DNA from: DASQJL01 sp036380835
GTDB lineage: Bacteria; Eisenbacteria; RBG-16-71-46; SZUA-252
DNA: 64,000 bases
Assembly: GCA_036380835.1 (NCBI GenBank)
Contig: DASVDZ010000031.1
Span: 1-64,000 of the forward strand
Direction of reading: 5' to 3'
Shown here in pieces: positions 42,251 through 50,922 of this stretch. A model generated the notes under the pieces. It made no database searches. It saw only the letters and a program-made list of their open reading frames with translations, and was not told the origin of the DNA. The stretch's first letter is position 1, and each line of letters starts with the position of its first letter. Both the position numbers and the translations under genes were made by a program.

Positions 42251-43225
42251 TCAGGTGATCGTGTTCGTGAGGGAACCCAAGAGGTCGATCTCGAGCGTCA
42301 CCTCGTCGCCGGGCAAGAGCCAGCGGTGAACGTCGGTCCCGAGCTCCAGGATGCAGCCCGTTCCGACGGTGCCCGAGCCGATCACGTCACCGGGGAAAAG
42401 ATACACGTCCTCCGACGCCCTCGCAATCATCTGCCCGAACGTCCAGTGGAGGTCCGAGACGTTGCCGCGCGAGAGGACGCCCCCGTTCACGCGCGCCTCC
42501 ATCGCGAGGTCGAAGCGCTCGCCCCGGCGCCGCGACTCGAGCTCGTCGAGCGTCACGACGGCGGGGCCGAGCGACGTGGCGAAATCCTTGCCCTTCGCCG
42601 GGCCGAGCCCCACCGCCATCTCGCGCCGCTGGACGTCGCGCGCGCTCCAGTCGTTCAGAATCGTGAAGCCCGCCACGACCTCCCGCCACGCGTCCGGGGC
42701 GACGTTCCGCGCCCGCTTCCCGATCACGCACGCGATCTCGAGCTCGTAGTCGAGCGCCTCGGTGAAGGACGGCTTCGGCACGGGCGCGCCGGGGCCGACC
42801 AGCGCGCCGGGGTTGGAGAAGTAGAAGACCGGGAACTCGTACCACTCGGGGGGCACCGCGAGCCCGCGACGGGACCGCGCGGTCTTCACGTGGCCTTCGA
42901 AGGCGTAGAAGTCGCGGATCGAGGGCGGATGCGCGACGGGCGGGTGGAGGGTGAGCGCCTGGACCGGGATCTTGGTCCGCGCCAGGAGCGGGGCGACGCG
43001 CTCGCCGGGCGGGAACGCCGCGGCGCGCTCGACCACGGTCCGCGCGAGCGCCCGGCCGCGATCCCAGTCGACGAGGAGCGTCTCCATCGTGGCGAGCGCC
43101 GCTCGCTCCGCATCGGGAACGCCGAGCACCGCCGCCGCGTTCGCGACGTGGAGCACCGAGTCCCCGTCGAGCACGCCGAGCGCGTGGCCCGGCGCCCCGG
43201 CCCGGGCGAACGAGACGAATCGCAT
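42251..43225 (-). CDS. fah: Fumarylacetoacetate hydrolase family protein
   Basis: A 324-residue protein with a C-terminal FAH fold. EALDYELEIACVIGKRARNV carries the acidic metal ligands, followed by GFTILNDWSARDVQRREM, GPAKGKDFATSLGP and FPGDVIGSGTVGTGCILELG. In this operon it most likely splits fumarylacetoacetate to fumarate and acetoacetate, the last step of tyrosine breakdown. It is about 100 residues shorter than eukaryotic FAH, as in many bacterial homologues. It lies between hpd (20 bp) and hmgA (17 bp). The family also contains other C-C bond hydrolases, so context decides the call. Confidence 0.92.
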   Translation of the reverse strand: MRFVSFARAGAPGHALGVLDGDSVLHVANAAAVLGVPDAERAALATMETLLVDWDRGRALARTVVERAAAFPPGERVAPLLARTKIPVQALTLHPPVAHPPSIRDFYAFEGHVKTARSRRGLAVPPEWYEFPVFYFSNPGALVGPGAPVPKPSFTEALDYELEIACVIGKRARNVAPDAWREVVAGFTILNDWSARDVQRREMAVGLGPAKGKDFATSLGPAVVTLDELESRRRGERFDLAMEARVNGGVLSRGNVSDLHWTFGQMIARASEDVYLFPGDVIGSGTVGTGCILELGTDVHRWLLPGDEVTLEIDLLGSLTNTIT

Positions 43226-43245
43226 CGGAGCAGCCGCCGGGGCGG

Positions 43246-44355
43246 CTACAGGTTCCCGCGGAGCGCCTGCTCGCGCTCGATGGCCTCGAAGAGCGCCTTG
43301 AAGTTCCCCGCGCCAAAGCCCCGGCTCCCCTTCCGCTGGATGATCTCGAAGAAGACCGTGGGGCGGTCCTCCACCGGCTTCGTGAAGAGCTGGAGCAGGT
43401 AGCCCTCCTCGTCGCGATCGACGAGGATGCCGAGGCTCGAGACCTTGCGAAAGTCCTCGTCGATCTTGCCAACCCGGTCGGGGAGCATCTCGTAGTAGGC
43501 GGGCGGCACGGTCAGGAACGCGACGCCGCTGTCGCGAAGGCGCGCCACGGTGTCGAGGATGTCCCCGGTCGCGAGGGCGAGGTGTTGCGCGCCGGCGCCG
43601 CGGTAGTACTCGAGGTATTCGTCGATCTGGGACTTCCGCTTCCCGACGGCGGGCTCGTTGATCGGGAACTTGATCCGCCCCGATCCGTCGGCCATCACCT
43701 TGGACATGAGCGCCGAGTACTCGGTCGAGATCGCCTTGTCGTCGAAGTGCTGCCACTGGGAGAAGCCCATCACGTCCCGGTAGTAGGCGACGTAACGATC
43801 CATGTCGCCGAGCGACACGTTGCCGACGATGTGGTCGACGTAGAGGAGCGGCCCCGCCTTGGCGGCCTGGCCGGTCGGCTTGAATCCCGGCAGGAAGAGC
43901 CCGCGGTAACGGGAGCGGTCGACGAGGGAATGGATCGTGTCGCCGTAGGTGGAGATCGCGGCCCAGCGCACGGTGCCGTTCTCGTCGCTCAGGTCGACCG
44001 GCTGCTGCACGCTGCGGGCGCCCCGCCGCGTCGTCTCGCTCCACGCGCGGTCCACGTCGACGACGTCGAGGGCGATGTCCTTGACGCCGTCGCCGTGACG
44101 GTGGACGTGCTCGGCGATCTCCCCGTCGGGGCCGAGCGGAGCGGTCAGCAGGAACCGGATCTTCCCCTGCTGGAGGAGGTAGGACGCGCGGTCGCGCCGG
44201 CCCGTCTCGAGGCCGGCGTACGCCGTCACGGTCATGCCGAACGCATTCGCGTAGTAGTACGCGGCCTGCTTTGCGTTCCCCACCCAGAACTCCACGTGGT
44301 GGGTGCCGTTGATCTTCAGGTAGTCGTCTTGGGGAGCGCCGTTCGGTCCGGACAT
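43246..44355 (-). CDS. hpd: 4-hydroxyphenylpyruvate dioxygenase
   Basis: A 369-residue two-domain vicinal oxygen chelate enzyme that converts 4-hydroxyphenylpyruvate to homogentisate. Iron ligands are visible in YVDHIVGNV (His), GAGAQHLALAT (His) and VFFEIIQRKG (Glu). GSRGFGAGNFKALFEAIEREQ at the C-terminus is the conserved gating helix. ATG 44355 is the first reasonable start; the frame is open upstream but unlike the family. It heads the operon and is divergent from the cytochrome oxidase gene. Confidence 0.96.
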   Translation of the reverse strand: MSGPNGAPQDDYLKINGTHHVEFWVGNAKQAAYYYANAFGMTVTAYAGLETGRRDRASYLLQQGKIRFLLTAPLGPDGEIAEHVHRHGDGVKDIALDVVDVDRAWSETTRRGARSVQQPVDLSDENGTVRWAAISTYGDTIHSLVDRSRYRGLFLPGFKPTGQAAKAGPLLYVDHIVGNVSLGDMDRYVAYYRDVMGFSQWQHFDDKAISTEYSALMSKVMADGSGRIKFPINEPAVGKRKSQIDEYLEYYRGAGAQHLALATGDILDTVARLRDSGVAFLTVPPAYYEMLPDRVGKIDEDFRKVSSLGILVDRDEEGYLLQLFTKPVEDRPTVFFEIIQRKGSRGFGAGNFKALFEAIEREQALRGNL

Positions 44356-44402
44356 GCCCGCTCGATCCTCCGGAAGGGGTCTCGTCGATGCGATTTCGTG
44401 TG

Positions 44403-44430
44403 ATTCTACCCCGGTGCCCCGCCCGCGCAA
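44403..44430 (-). promoter_or_regulatory. Candidate promoter for the hpd operon
   Basis: On the minus strand, TAGAAT (44403-44408, 5 of 6) lies 16 bp downstream of TTGCGC (44425-44430, 3 of 6). Predicted leader to the hpd ATG is about 40 nt. Confidence 0.45.
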
Positions 44431-44491
44431 CGGGAATTCCCCGAGCGCCGGCCCTCGGCGAGGGCGCCGCGCGCCGGGGGACACAAGGCCC

Positions 44492-44520
44492 TTGCGGCGG
44501 CGCGACTTCGTGAGCATACT
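44492..44520 (+). promoter_or_regulatory. Candidate promoter for cytochrome oxidase subunit III
   Basis: TTGCGG (44492-44497, 3 of 6) and CATACT (44515-44520, 4 of 6) are 17 bp apart. The leader to the ATG at 44562 would be about 35 nt, with GGAGGAGAGG in place. Confidence 0.4.
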
Positions 44521-44561
44521 CCCTGGCCGTACCGACCCCGCGACCGATCCGGAGGAGAGGC

Positions 44562-45341
44562 ATGGCGATCACGATCGAGCATCATTCCCACGACCCAGTT
44601 CCGAGCCACTGGCCGATCATCACGGCCTTCGGCGCCGGGCTGATTCCCGTCGGCCTCGTGCTGAACGCGCACGGAACGAAGCTGGGCCTGGCGGTCATCC
44701 TGGTCGGACTCCTCATCACGATCCTCGGAGCCGGCCGCTGGTGGGGAGAGCTCCTCGGCGATCGCTTCATGGGACGCGACCTCGTCGACGCGAACGCCCG
44801 CCTGAGGACGGCGATGGTCCTCTTCATCGCCTCGGAGGCGGCGATCTTCGCCGCCTTCTTCGCGGCGCTCTTCTACGCGCGCTACCACGCCCCGGCCTGG
44901 CCGCCCGCGGGAATGCCGCACTTCGAGATCCTCCTGCCCGCCGTGAACACGGCGATCCTCCTCGGATCGAGCGTCACCTGCCATCTGGCGCACACCGCGC
45001 TCGAGAAGGGCCGGCGCGAAGGCGTCGTGGCGGCGCTCCTCATGACGATCTTCCTGGGCGCCGTCTTCCTCTGCGGCCAGGCCTACGAGTACGGCGCGCT
45101 GAACGGCGCGGCGTTCAACATCAAGAGCGGCATCTTCGGCACCACGTTCTTCATGCTCACCGGGTTCCACGGACTCCACGTCCTGATGGGGATCGTGTTC
45201 CTGAACGTGGTCTACGGCGCGACGATGCGCGGCCGGATCACGGGCGAGCAGCACTTCCCCCTCCAGGCGGCCTCGTGGTACTGGCACTTCGTCGACGCCG
45301 TCTGGGTCTGCGTCTTCTCGGTGGTCTACCTGTGGAAGTGA
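44562..45341 (+). CDS. ctaE: Cytochrome c oxidase subunit III
   Basis: A 259-residue integral membrane protein with about seven helices. Signatures: RTAMVLFIASEAAIFAAFF with the conserved Glu in the E-A-x-x-F segment, GQAYEYGALNG, FFMLTGFHGLHVLMG and WYWHFVDAVWVCVFSVVYLW. Subunit III supports the heme-copper oxidase core (proton uptake stability) in aerobic respiration. ATG 44562 follows GGAGGAGAGG. Subunits I, II and IV are not in the window, so this is an isolated cta/cox gene or the end of a dispersed cluster. Confidence 0.95.
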   Translation: MAITIEHHSHDPVPSHWPIITAFGAGLIPVGLVLNAHGTKLGLAVILVGLLITILGAGRWWGELLGDRFMGRDLVDANARLRTAMVLFIASEAAIFAAFFAALFYARYHAPAWPPAGMPHFEILLPAVNTAILLGSSVTCHLAHTALEKGRREGVVAALLMTIFLGAVFLCGQAYEYGALNGAAFNIKSGIFGTTFFMLTGFHGLHVLMGIVFLNVVYGATMRGRITGEQHFPLQAASWYWHFVDAVWVCVFSVVYLWK

Positions 45342-45844
45342 CGGCCGCTCGAGGCCCGCGCGGGGCGGCGCCGGGCCGCCGGCGGAACCTCGCCGCGCCG
45401 GGGGCGATCGCGATCGCCGCGATGCTGCTCCTCTCCCCGCTCGGGTGCGAGCGCGTGCAGACGGCGCTCACCGGCAAGAAGGATCAGGGGCCCGAGCTGG
45501 CCGCGCTCCGGAAGCAGATCGCCGACTTCCGGGCGAGGTTCCTCTCCGCCGTGCAGGAAGGGCGCACCGGGGACATCGGAGCGATCTTCTCCGACGGCGG
45601 GCCTCTCCTCGACGCGATCGAGACGCAGGCGGGCAAGATGAGCTTCATGGACGCGCAGTCGGTGAAGATCCAGACCGCGACCGCGCGCAACCTCATGAAG
45701 GATGCCCAACCCTTCATCGAATCCGGGGACGTCGACGGCGTGCGCGCCGCGCAACAGAAGCTCGACCAGGTCCTCTTCGAGATCGACAGCATCCTCGATC
45801 GCGCCACGATGATGACGGACAATCCGCAGAAGACGGGATCCTGA
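45338..45844 (+). CDS. Probable lipoprotein, helical, function unknown
   Basis: A 168-residue protein whose GTG overlaps the subunit III stop as GTGA (a second GTG 6 nt upstream is possible). A charged N-terminus and hydrophobic stretch end in LLLSPLGCERV, a near-lipobox with Cys at about residue 38. The mature part is helical with repeated acidic/basic heptads (AALRKQIADFRARFLSAV..., QQKLDQVLFEIDSILDRA), probably a coiled coil. No family recognised. Tight coupling to ctaE suggests a membrane-anchored accessory or unrelated hitchhiker. Confidence 0.72.
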   Translation: MTAARGPRGAAPGRRRNLAAPGAIAIAAMLLLSPLGCERVQTALTGKKDQGPELAALRKQIADFRARFLSAVQEGRTGDIGAIFSDGGPLLDAIETQAGKMSFMDAQSVKIQTATARNLMKDAQPFIESGDVDGVRAAQQKLDQVLFEIDSILDRATMMTDNPQKTGS

Positions 45845-45887
45845 GCCGCGACGCGCCATCGATCGCGACGCGCGGCTTGGACCTTTC

Positions 45888-46601
45888 ATGAACGACGACG
45901 ACGATCCGGCAGCCGAGTTGGTCGAGGAGGGCGAGGACGCGCTCGAAGAGGGGGACTACGAGCGGGCCCTCGACTGCTTCGATCGCGCGCTCAAGGAGGA
46001 CCCCGACCATTGGGGCGCCGGGCTCGACCGGGCGGAGACGCTCCACCTCCTCTGGCGGACCCAGGAGGCGCTGGGCGCCGTGCAGGCCCTCCACCCTCCG
46101 GACGACGAGGAGGACGACGCCGACCGGGCCGACCTCGAAGCCCGGATCCGCGAGGCGGCCGGCGATCTGCGCGGCGCCGACCGGATGCTCGAGGAGGCGA
46201 ACCACCTCGATCCGGTGGAATTCCCCCTCCCGATTCGGACCACGGACGCGGAATTCCGCTCGATCCTGGACGAGGCGGTGGCCACGCTTCCGCCGGTGAT
46301 CCGCGACGCGGTCGCGGCGGTGCCGGTTCTGGTCGAGGCCAAGCCGACGCCCGAGATGGCCGAGCGGGCGCCCCACATCACGCCGGAAGTGCTCGGGCTC
46401 TTCGTCGGCACGCCGGTGGGCGAGAAGCTGCAGGGCTCGGGAGGCTATCCCGACGTGGTGCTCCTCTTCCGGCGGAATCTGGAGCGCGCGGGAGACACGA
46501 GGGAAGAGGTCGCCGAGGAGATCCGGATCACCCTCCTCCACGAGTACGGCCACTACCTGGGCTTCGACGAGGACGAGCTGGACGAGCTGGGCCTGGGCTG
46601 A
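45888..46601 (+). CDS. TPR protein with MMP-like zincin domain
   Basis: A 237-residue protein. Residues 1-100 form tetratricopeptide-like helices (EGDYERALDCFDRALKEDPDHWGA). The rest is a minimal zincin of the metallopeptidase family with MMP-like domain: ITLLHEYGHYLGFDEDELDELG contains HExxHxxGxDE with Glu in third-ligand position. Such domains occur in many bacteria as small stand-alone cytoplasmic proteins of about 120 residues; peptidase activity is not established. No signal peptide. The N-terminal TPR fusion is the unusual part. It ends 15 bp before the convergent RND pump gene. Confidence 0.88.
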   Translation: MNDDDDPAAELVEEGEDALEEGDYERALDCFDRALKEDPDHWGAGLDRAETLHLLWRTQEALGAVQALHPPDDEEDDADRADLEARIREAAGDLRGADRMLEEANHLDPVEFPLPIRTTDAEFRSILDEAVATLPPVIRDAVAAVPVLVEAKPTPEMAERAPHITPEVLGLFVGTPVGEKLQGSGGYPDVVLLFRRNLERAGDTREEVAEEIRITLLHEYGHYLGFDEDELDELGLG

Positions 46602-46616
46602 CCGGGGGCCCCGCCG

Positions 46617-49600
46617 CTAGGCGTTCGTCCGCGTCCGCGCCATCGCGGGGACCGGCTCGTGGCGGCCCTCCGGGGCGGCGGCCTCCTCGGCCGCCTCGTC
46701 GCGCAGCGTCCCCTCACCGGGCGCCGCCTCCACCTTGGTGAAGCGCGCCAGGAGCGTGTAGACGACCGGGACCAGCACCAGGGTCAGGAAGGTCGAGAAG
46801 AGCATCCCGCCGACCACCGCGATCCCGAGCGGGCGCCGCGATTCGGCTCCCGCCCCCAGCCCGATCGCGATCGGAAGGATCCCGAAAACCGTCGCGAACG
46901 ACGTCATGAGGATCGGCCGGAGCCGGATCTTCGCCGCCTCCGCGGCCCCGTCGACGATCGAGAGCCCCCGGGCGCGGAGCTGGTTCGCGTACTCGACGAT
47001 CAGGATCGCGTTCTTCGTCACGAGCCCGATCAGCATGATGAGCCCGATCTGCGAGTAGATGTTGAGGCTCTGTCGGAAGACGAAGAGCGACACCAGCGCG
47101 CCCGCCACCGCCAGCGGCACCGCCAGGAGAATCACGAGCGGGTGGACGAAGCTCTCGAACTGGGCCGACAGCACGAGGTAGATGAAGACGATCGCCAGGA
47201 GGAACAGGAAGTAGAGGCTCGTGCTCGACTCGCGGAACTCGAGCGACTGCCCGGCCAGCTCGTGCTTCACCCCGGCCGGGAGCTTCTCCTTCGCGATCTT
47301 GTCGAGGGCGTCGAGCGCCATCCCCAGCGGAAGACCGGGCGGGAGGTTGGCGGTGAGCGTGGCCGAGCGGACCCGGTTGTAGTGGTTCAGCTCCTTGGGC
47401 GCCACGGTCTCGCGCACGTGGACGACGTTCGCGAGCTGGACCAGCCCTCCCTTCCCGCGGAGGTAGATGTCCTGGATCACGTCGGGGGTCGCGCGCTCCT
47501 GCGGCTTCACCTGCGCGATCACGTCGTACTGCTTCGTCCCCCGCTTGAACTCGCTCACCGTGCGCCCGCCGAGGAAGGTCTCGAGGGTCGTCCCGATGTC
47601 GGTCACGGAGACGCCGAGCTGGGCGGCGCGCTCCCGGTCGATCGAGAGGTCGAGCTGGGGCTTGTTGAGGCGCAGGTCGGTGTCGAGGTTCAGGAGGTAG
47701 CCCAGCTTCGATCCGTCGGCCATCATCGCCCCCACCGCCTGCTGCAGCTGCTCGTACGACTCCCCTTCGAGCACGTATTCGACCGGCGACGTGGAGAATC
47801 CGCCGAGGCTCGGCGGGTTGATCACGAAGGCCAGCACGCCGGGGATCGAGATGAGCCGCGGGAAGAGCTCCTGCACGATCTGCTGCTGCGACTTGTGGCG
47901 CTCGGCGCGCGGCTTGAGCCCGAGGAAGAGGAAACCGTTGGTCACGTTCCCCGGCCCGCCGAACCCGAGGCCGGTCGCGGTGAAGAGGCCCGCGCGCTCC
48001 GGCAGCGGCAGGAGGATCGACTCCACCTGGCGCATGTAGCGGTCGGTGTATTCCAGCGTCGACCCCTCCGGCGCGATCACGATGCCGAACGCGACGCCGC
48101 GGTCCTCCGTCGGGACCAGCTCCCGCGGCAGGAGGAAGAAGAGCGTCCCGATCACCACCACCAGCACGCCCGCCGCGGCGAGCGCGACCGCGCGGTGCGC
48201 CAAGAACCAGCGGAGCGAACGCTCGAACTGCGCGTTCATCGCGTCGAAGAACCGGTCGATCGCGTTCGAGATCCGCCCCTGATCCTGACCGTGGAGGGGC
48301 CGGAGCATCCGCGAGCAGAGCATCGGCGTGAGGGTCAACGCGACGAAGCCGGAGAGGAGCACGGCGACCGCGACGGAAATGCCGAACTCGCTGAAAAGGC
48401 GCCCCACCGTTCCCTGGAGGAACGAGACCGGGACGAAGACCGCGACGAGGGAGATCGTGGTCGCGAGGACCGCGAACCCGATCTCCTTCGAGCCCTCGAG
48501 CGCCGCCTTGAAACGCCCCTTCCCCATCTCCATGTGGCGGTAGACGTTCTCGAGCACGACGATCGCGTCGTCCACGACGAGGCCGATCGCGAGCACGAGC
48601 GCGAGCAAGGTCAGGATGTTGATCGTGTAGCCGAGGGCGTAGACGACGGAGAAGGTCCCGATGACCGAGATCGGGATCGCGACCGCCGGGATGATCGTCG
48701 CCCGGCCGCTCTTCAGGAAGACCAGGATCACGAGGACCACGAGGCCCATCGCGAAGAAGATCGTGTGCGACACCTCTTTGATCGAGTCCTTGATGAACGT
48801 CGAGGAGTCGTACGCGACGTCGAGCTTCATCCCCTCGGGGAGCGCCGCCGCCAGCTCCGGGAGCGCGGACCGGACGGCGTCCGCGACGTCGATGGTGCTC
48901 GCCTTCGACTGCTTGACGATCCCGAGGCCCACGGCCGGTTTCCCGTTCCAGCGCACCGCGGTCCGCTCGTCCTCGGCGCCGACCGTGACGTCGGCCACGT
49001 CGTCGAGGCGGACCGCGTCCGTCCCCGACTGCTTCACGATGATCGCCGCGAACTCGTCGGCGGAGGCGAGGTCGCCGCGCGTCCGCACGGAGAACTCGCG
49101 CTCGGAGCCCTCCACGCGCCCGCCCGGGATCTCCGCGTTCTCGGCGCGGATCGCGCTCTCCACGTCCTGGGTCGTCAGGCCGTGCGCCGCCATCCGGGCC
49201 GGGTCGAGCCAGACGCGCATCGCGTAGCGTCGCTCGCCCCCCAGGAAGACGTTCCCGACGCCGGGAAGCCGCTGGAGCCGCTCCTTGAGAATGCGGTCGG
49301 CCACGTCCGACAGCTCGAGGTTCGTGTAGCGCTCGCTCGAGAGCGCGAGCCAGACGATCGGCTGGGCGTTGGTGTCGACCTTCGTGACGACCGGGTCGTC
49401 CGCCTCGCGCGGCAGCGTGCCGCGGACGCGCGACACGCGATCGCGGACATCGTTCGTCGCGGCCTCGATGTTCCGCGAGAGCTCGAACTCGATCGTGATG
49501 ACCGAGCCCTGCTCGCGGCTCGAGGACTGGATGGTCTTGATCCCCTCGATCGTGGAGAGCTGCTCCTCGAGCACGTCGGTGATCTCGGTCTCGACCACGC

Positions 49601-49769
49601 TCGGGCTCGCGCCGCGGTAGAAGGTGGTGATGGAGACGATCGGGGGATCGATGTCCGGGTACTCGCGCACCGGGAGCCGGGTGAACGAGAGCACCCCGAA
49701 GAGGATGATCGCGAGGCTCATGACCGTCGCGAAGACGGGCCTTTGAATCGAGACTTCGCTCAGCTTCAT
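46617..49769 (-). CDS. RND multidrug efflux pump, HAE1 family permease
   Basis: A 1050-residue inner-membrane antiporter, normal length for AcrB/MexB-type pumps. The proton-relay acidic pair is in GLVVDDAIVVLENVYRHMEMG and the relay Lys in GLVTKNAILIVEYANQLR. The N-terminus MKLSEVSIQRPVFATVMSLA and FSRLPVREYPDIDPP-like region are typical, as are two large periplasmic loops. It exports drugs or other hydrophobic compounds using the proton gradient. The start overlaps the adaptor stop as ATGA. The substrate is not predictable from sequence. Confidence 0.96.
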   Translation of the reverse strand: MKLSEVSIQRPVFATVMSLAIILFGVLSFTRLPVREYPDIDPPIVSITTFYRGASPSVVETEITDVLEEQLSTIEGIKTIQSSSREQGSVITIEFELSRNIEAATNDVRDRVSRVRGTLPREADDPVVTKVDTNAQPIVWLALSSERYTNLELSDVADRILKERLQRLPGVGNVFLGGERRYAMRVWLDPARMAAHGLTTQDVESAIRAENAEIPGGRVEGSEREFSVRTRGDLASADEFAAIIVKQSGTDAVRLDDVADVTVGAEDERTAVRWNGKPAVGLGIVKQSKASTIDVADAVRSALPELAAALPEGMKLDVAYDSSTFIKDSIKEVSHTIFFAMGLVVLVILVFLKSGRATIIPAVAIPISVIGTFSVVYALGYTINILTLLALVLAIGLVVDDAIVVLENVYRHMEMGKGRFKAALEGSKEIGFAVLATTISLVAVFVPVSFLQGTVGRLFSEFGISVAVAVLLSGFVALTLTPMLCSRMLRPLHGQDQGRISNAIDRFFDAMNAQFERSLRWFLAHRAVALAAAGVLVVVIGTLFFLLPRELVPTEDRGVAFGIVIAPEGSTLEYTDRYMRQVESILLPLPERAGLFTATGLGFGGPGNVTNGFLFLGLKPRAERHKSQQQIVQELFPRLISIPGVLAFVINPPSLGGFSTSPVEYVLEGESYEQLQQAVGAMMADGSKLGYLLNLDTDLRLNKPQLDLSIDRERAAQLGVSVTDIGTTLETFLGGRTVSEFKRGTKQYDVIAQVKPQERATPDVIQDIYLRGKGGLVQLANVVHVRETVAPKELNHYNRVRSATLTANLPPGLPLGMALDALDKIAKEKLPAGVKHELAGQSLEFRESSTSLYFLFLLAIVFIYLVLSAQFESFVHPLVILLAVPLAVAGALVSLFVFRQSLNIYSQIGLIMLIGLVTKNAILIVEYANQLRARGLSIVDGAAEAAKIRLRPILMTSFATVFGILPIAIGLGAGAESRRPLGIAVVGGMLFSTFLTLVLVPVVYTLLARFTKVEAAPGEGTLRDEAAEEAAAPEGRHEPVPAMARTRTNA

Positions 49770-50917
49770 TTCGAGCCCTTGCCCTTGGCCGGGGCCGCCT
49801 TCGCGTCCCCCTTCGCCGCCGCGCCGGCGCCCGCGGCGGCCGGGTCCGGCGTGCCGGCGGTCGACTGGATCGGGATCACCTTGGCGCCGTCGAAGAGCTT
49901 CTGATGGCCTGCCGCCACGACCCGCTGGCCCGCGTCGATGCCCTTCACGACCTCCACGACGTCGGCGAGGCGCGTTCCGAGCGTCAGGGGGCTCCGCGCC
50001 ACGGTGCTGTCCGGCTTCACGAGGTAGACGAAGTTGAGGCCTCCCTCCGAGAAGACCGCCTCGTTCGGCACCGTGACGGCGTCGGGGCGCTGGCTCAGCA
50101 CGACGGAGACGTTCGCCGACATTCCGGGGCGGAACTTGCCGCCGGGGTTCCGCACGCGCGCGATGACCTGGCTGCTCCGCGTCGCGGGATCGAGCACCGG
50201 GTCGATCACGTCGATCCGCCCCGTCAGCTCGTACCCCGGGTAGGCGGTCGTCGAGACCGTGACCGGCGCCCCGCGGTGGAGCTCGCCCAGATAGCGCTCC
50301 GGCGTCGAGAAGGTGACCTTGATCTCGTCGATCGCCGCGAGGTCGGTGATGACCGTTCCGCTCCGGAGATAGGCGCCCGGGCTCACCCGCTTCGCGCCGG
50401 CGATCCCGGCGAAGGGAGCGGTGATGCGCGCCTTGTCGAGCCGCGTCTGCGCGAGCGAGACGTTCGCCTCCGCCACCTTGAGCGCGGAGCGCGCGTCGTC
50501 CAGGTCCTGCGGCGCGCCGGCGCCCTGGTCGACGACCGACTTCACGCGCTCGAACGATGCCCGCGCCTGGTCCCGCACCGCCGCGGCGCGCTGGTACTCC
50601 GCCTGGAGCTGGCGGTCGTCGAGTTGGGCGATCATCCCGCCCTTGGCGATCGGACGCCCCTCAACGAACGGCATGCTCTCGACGACGGCGTCGATCTCGG
50701 AGACGACGTCGATCGCCTCGCCCGCCTCGATGCCGCCGACGGCGTCGAACCGGTCCGCGACGCGCTGCGTGGCGGCCGTGGCGATCTCGACGGGCATCGG
50801 CGGGGGCGTGAAGCCGCCGCGCGGCCCTCCCGCTTGACAGCCGGCGACGGCGGCGACGACGAGGACGCTCCACGCGGCGAGCCCGCGGCGGGCGGCTCCT
50901 GGATTCGATCGGCTCAT
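49766..50917 (-). CDS. RND efflux periplasmic adaptor (membrane fusion) lipoprotein
   Basis: A 383-residue protein with a lipoprotein signal (AVAGC, Cys27). Then come a lipoyl half-motif (GGIEAGEAIDVVSEIDAVVESMPFVEG), a helical hairpin (residues 105-170), the returning lipoyl half ARITAPFAGIAGAKRVSPGAYL and a beta-barrel domain ending AVTVPNEAVFSEGGLNFVYLV. An Ala/Lys-rich tail (AGAGAAAKGDAKAAPAKGKG) is unusual. It bridges the RND pump to the TolC channel. Four nt overlap with the pump and 5 nt spacing from tolC show a single operon. Confidence 0.95.
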   Translation of the reverse strand: MSRSNPGAARRGLAAWSVLVVAAVAGCQAGGPRGGFTPPPMPVEIATAATQRVADRFDAVGGIEAGEAIDVVSEIDAVVESMPFVEGRPIAKGGMIAQLDDRQLQAEYQRAAAVRDQARASFERVKSVVDQGAGAPQDLDDARSALKVAEANVSLAQTRLDKARITAPFAGIAGAKRVSPGAYLRSGTVITDLAAIDEIKVTFSTPERYLGELHRGAPVTVSTTAYPGYELTGRIDVIDPVLDPATRSSQVIARVRNPGGKFRPGMSANVSVVLSQRPDAVTVPNEAVFSEGGLNFVYLVKPDSTVARSPLTLGTRLADVVEVVKGIDAGQRVVAAGHQKLFDGAKVIPIQSTAGTPDPAAAGAGAAAKGDAKAAPAKGKGSK

Positions 50918-50922
50918 GCGGT

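Noticed and set aside
44480..44500. GGCCCTTGC as a second sigma-54 element upstream of ctaE
   Set aside because: The -24 GG is not at the required spacing from the TTGC; the sigma-70-like pair fits better.
46659..49904. A 1081-codon plus-strand frame
   Set aside because: Antisense to the RND pump; composed almost wholly of Arg, Asp, Glu, His and Val with no domain pattern.
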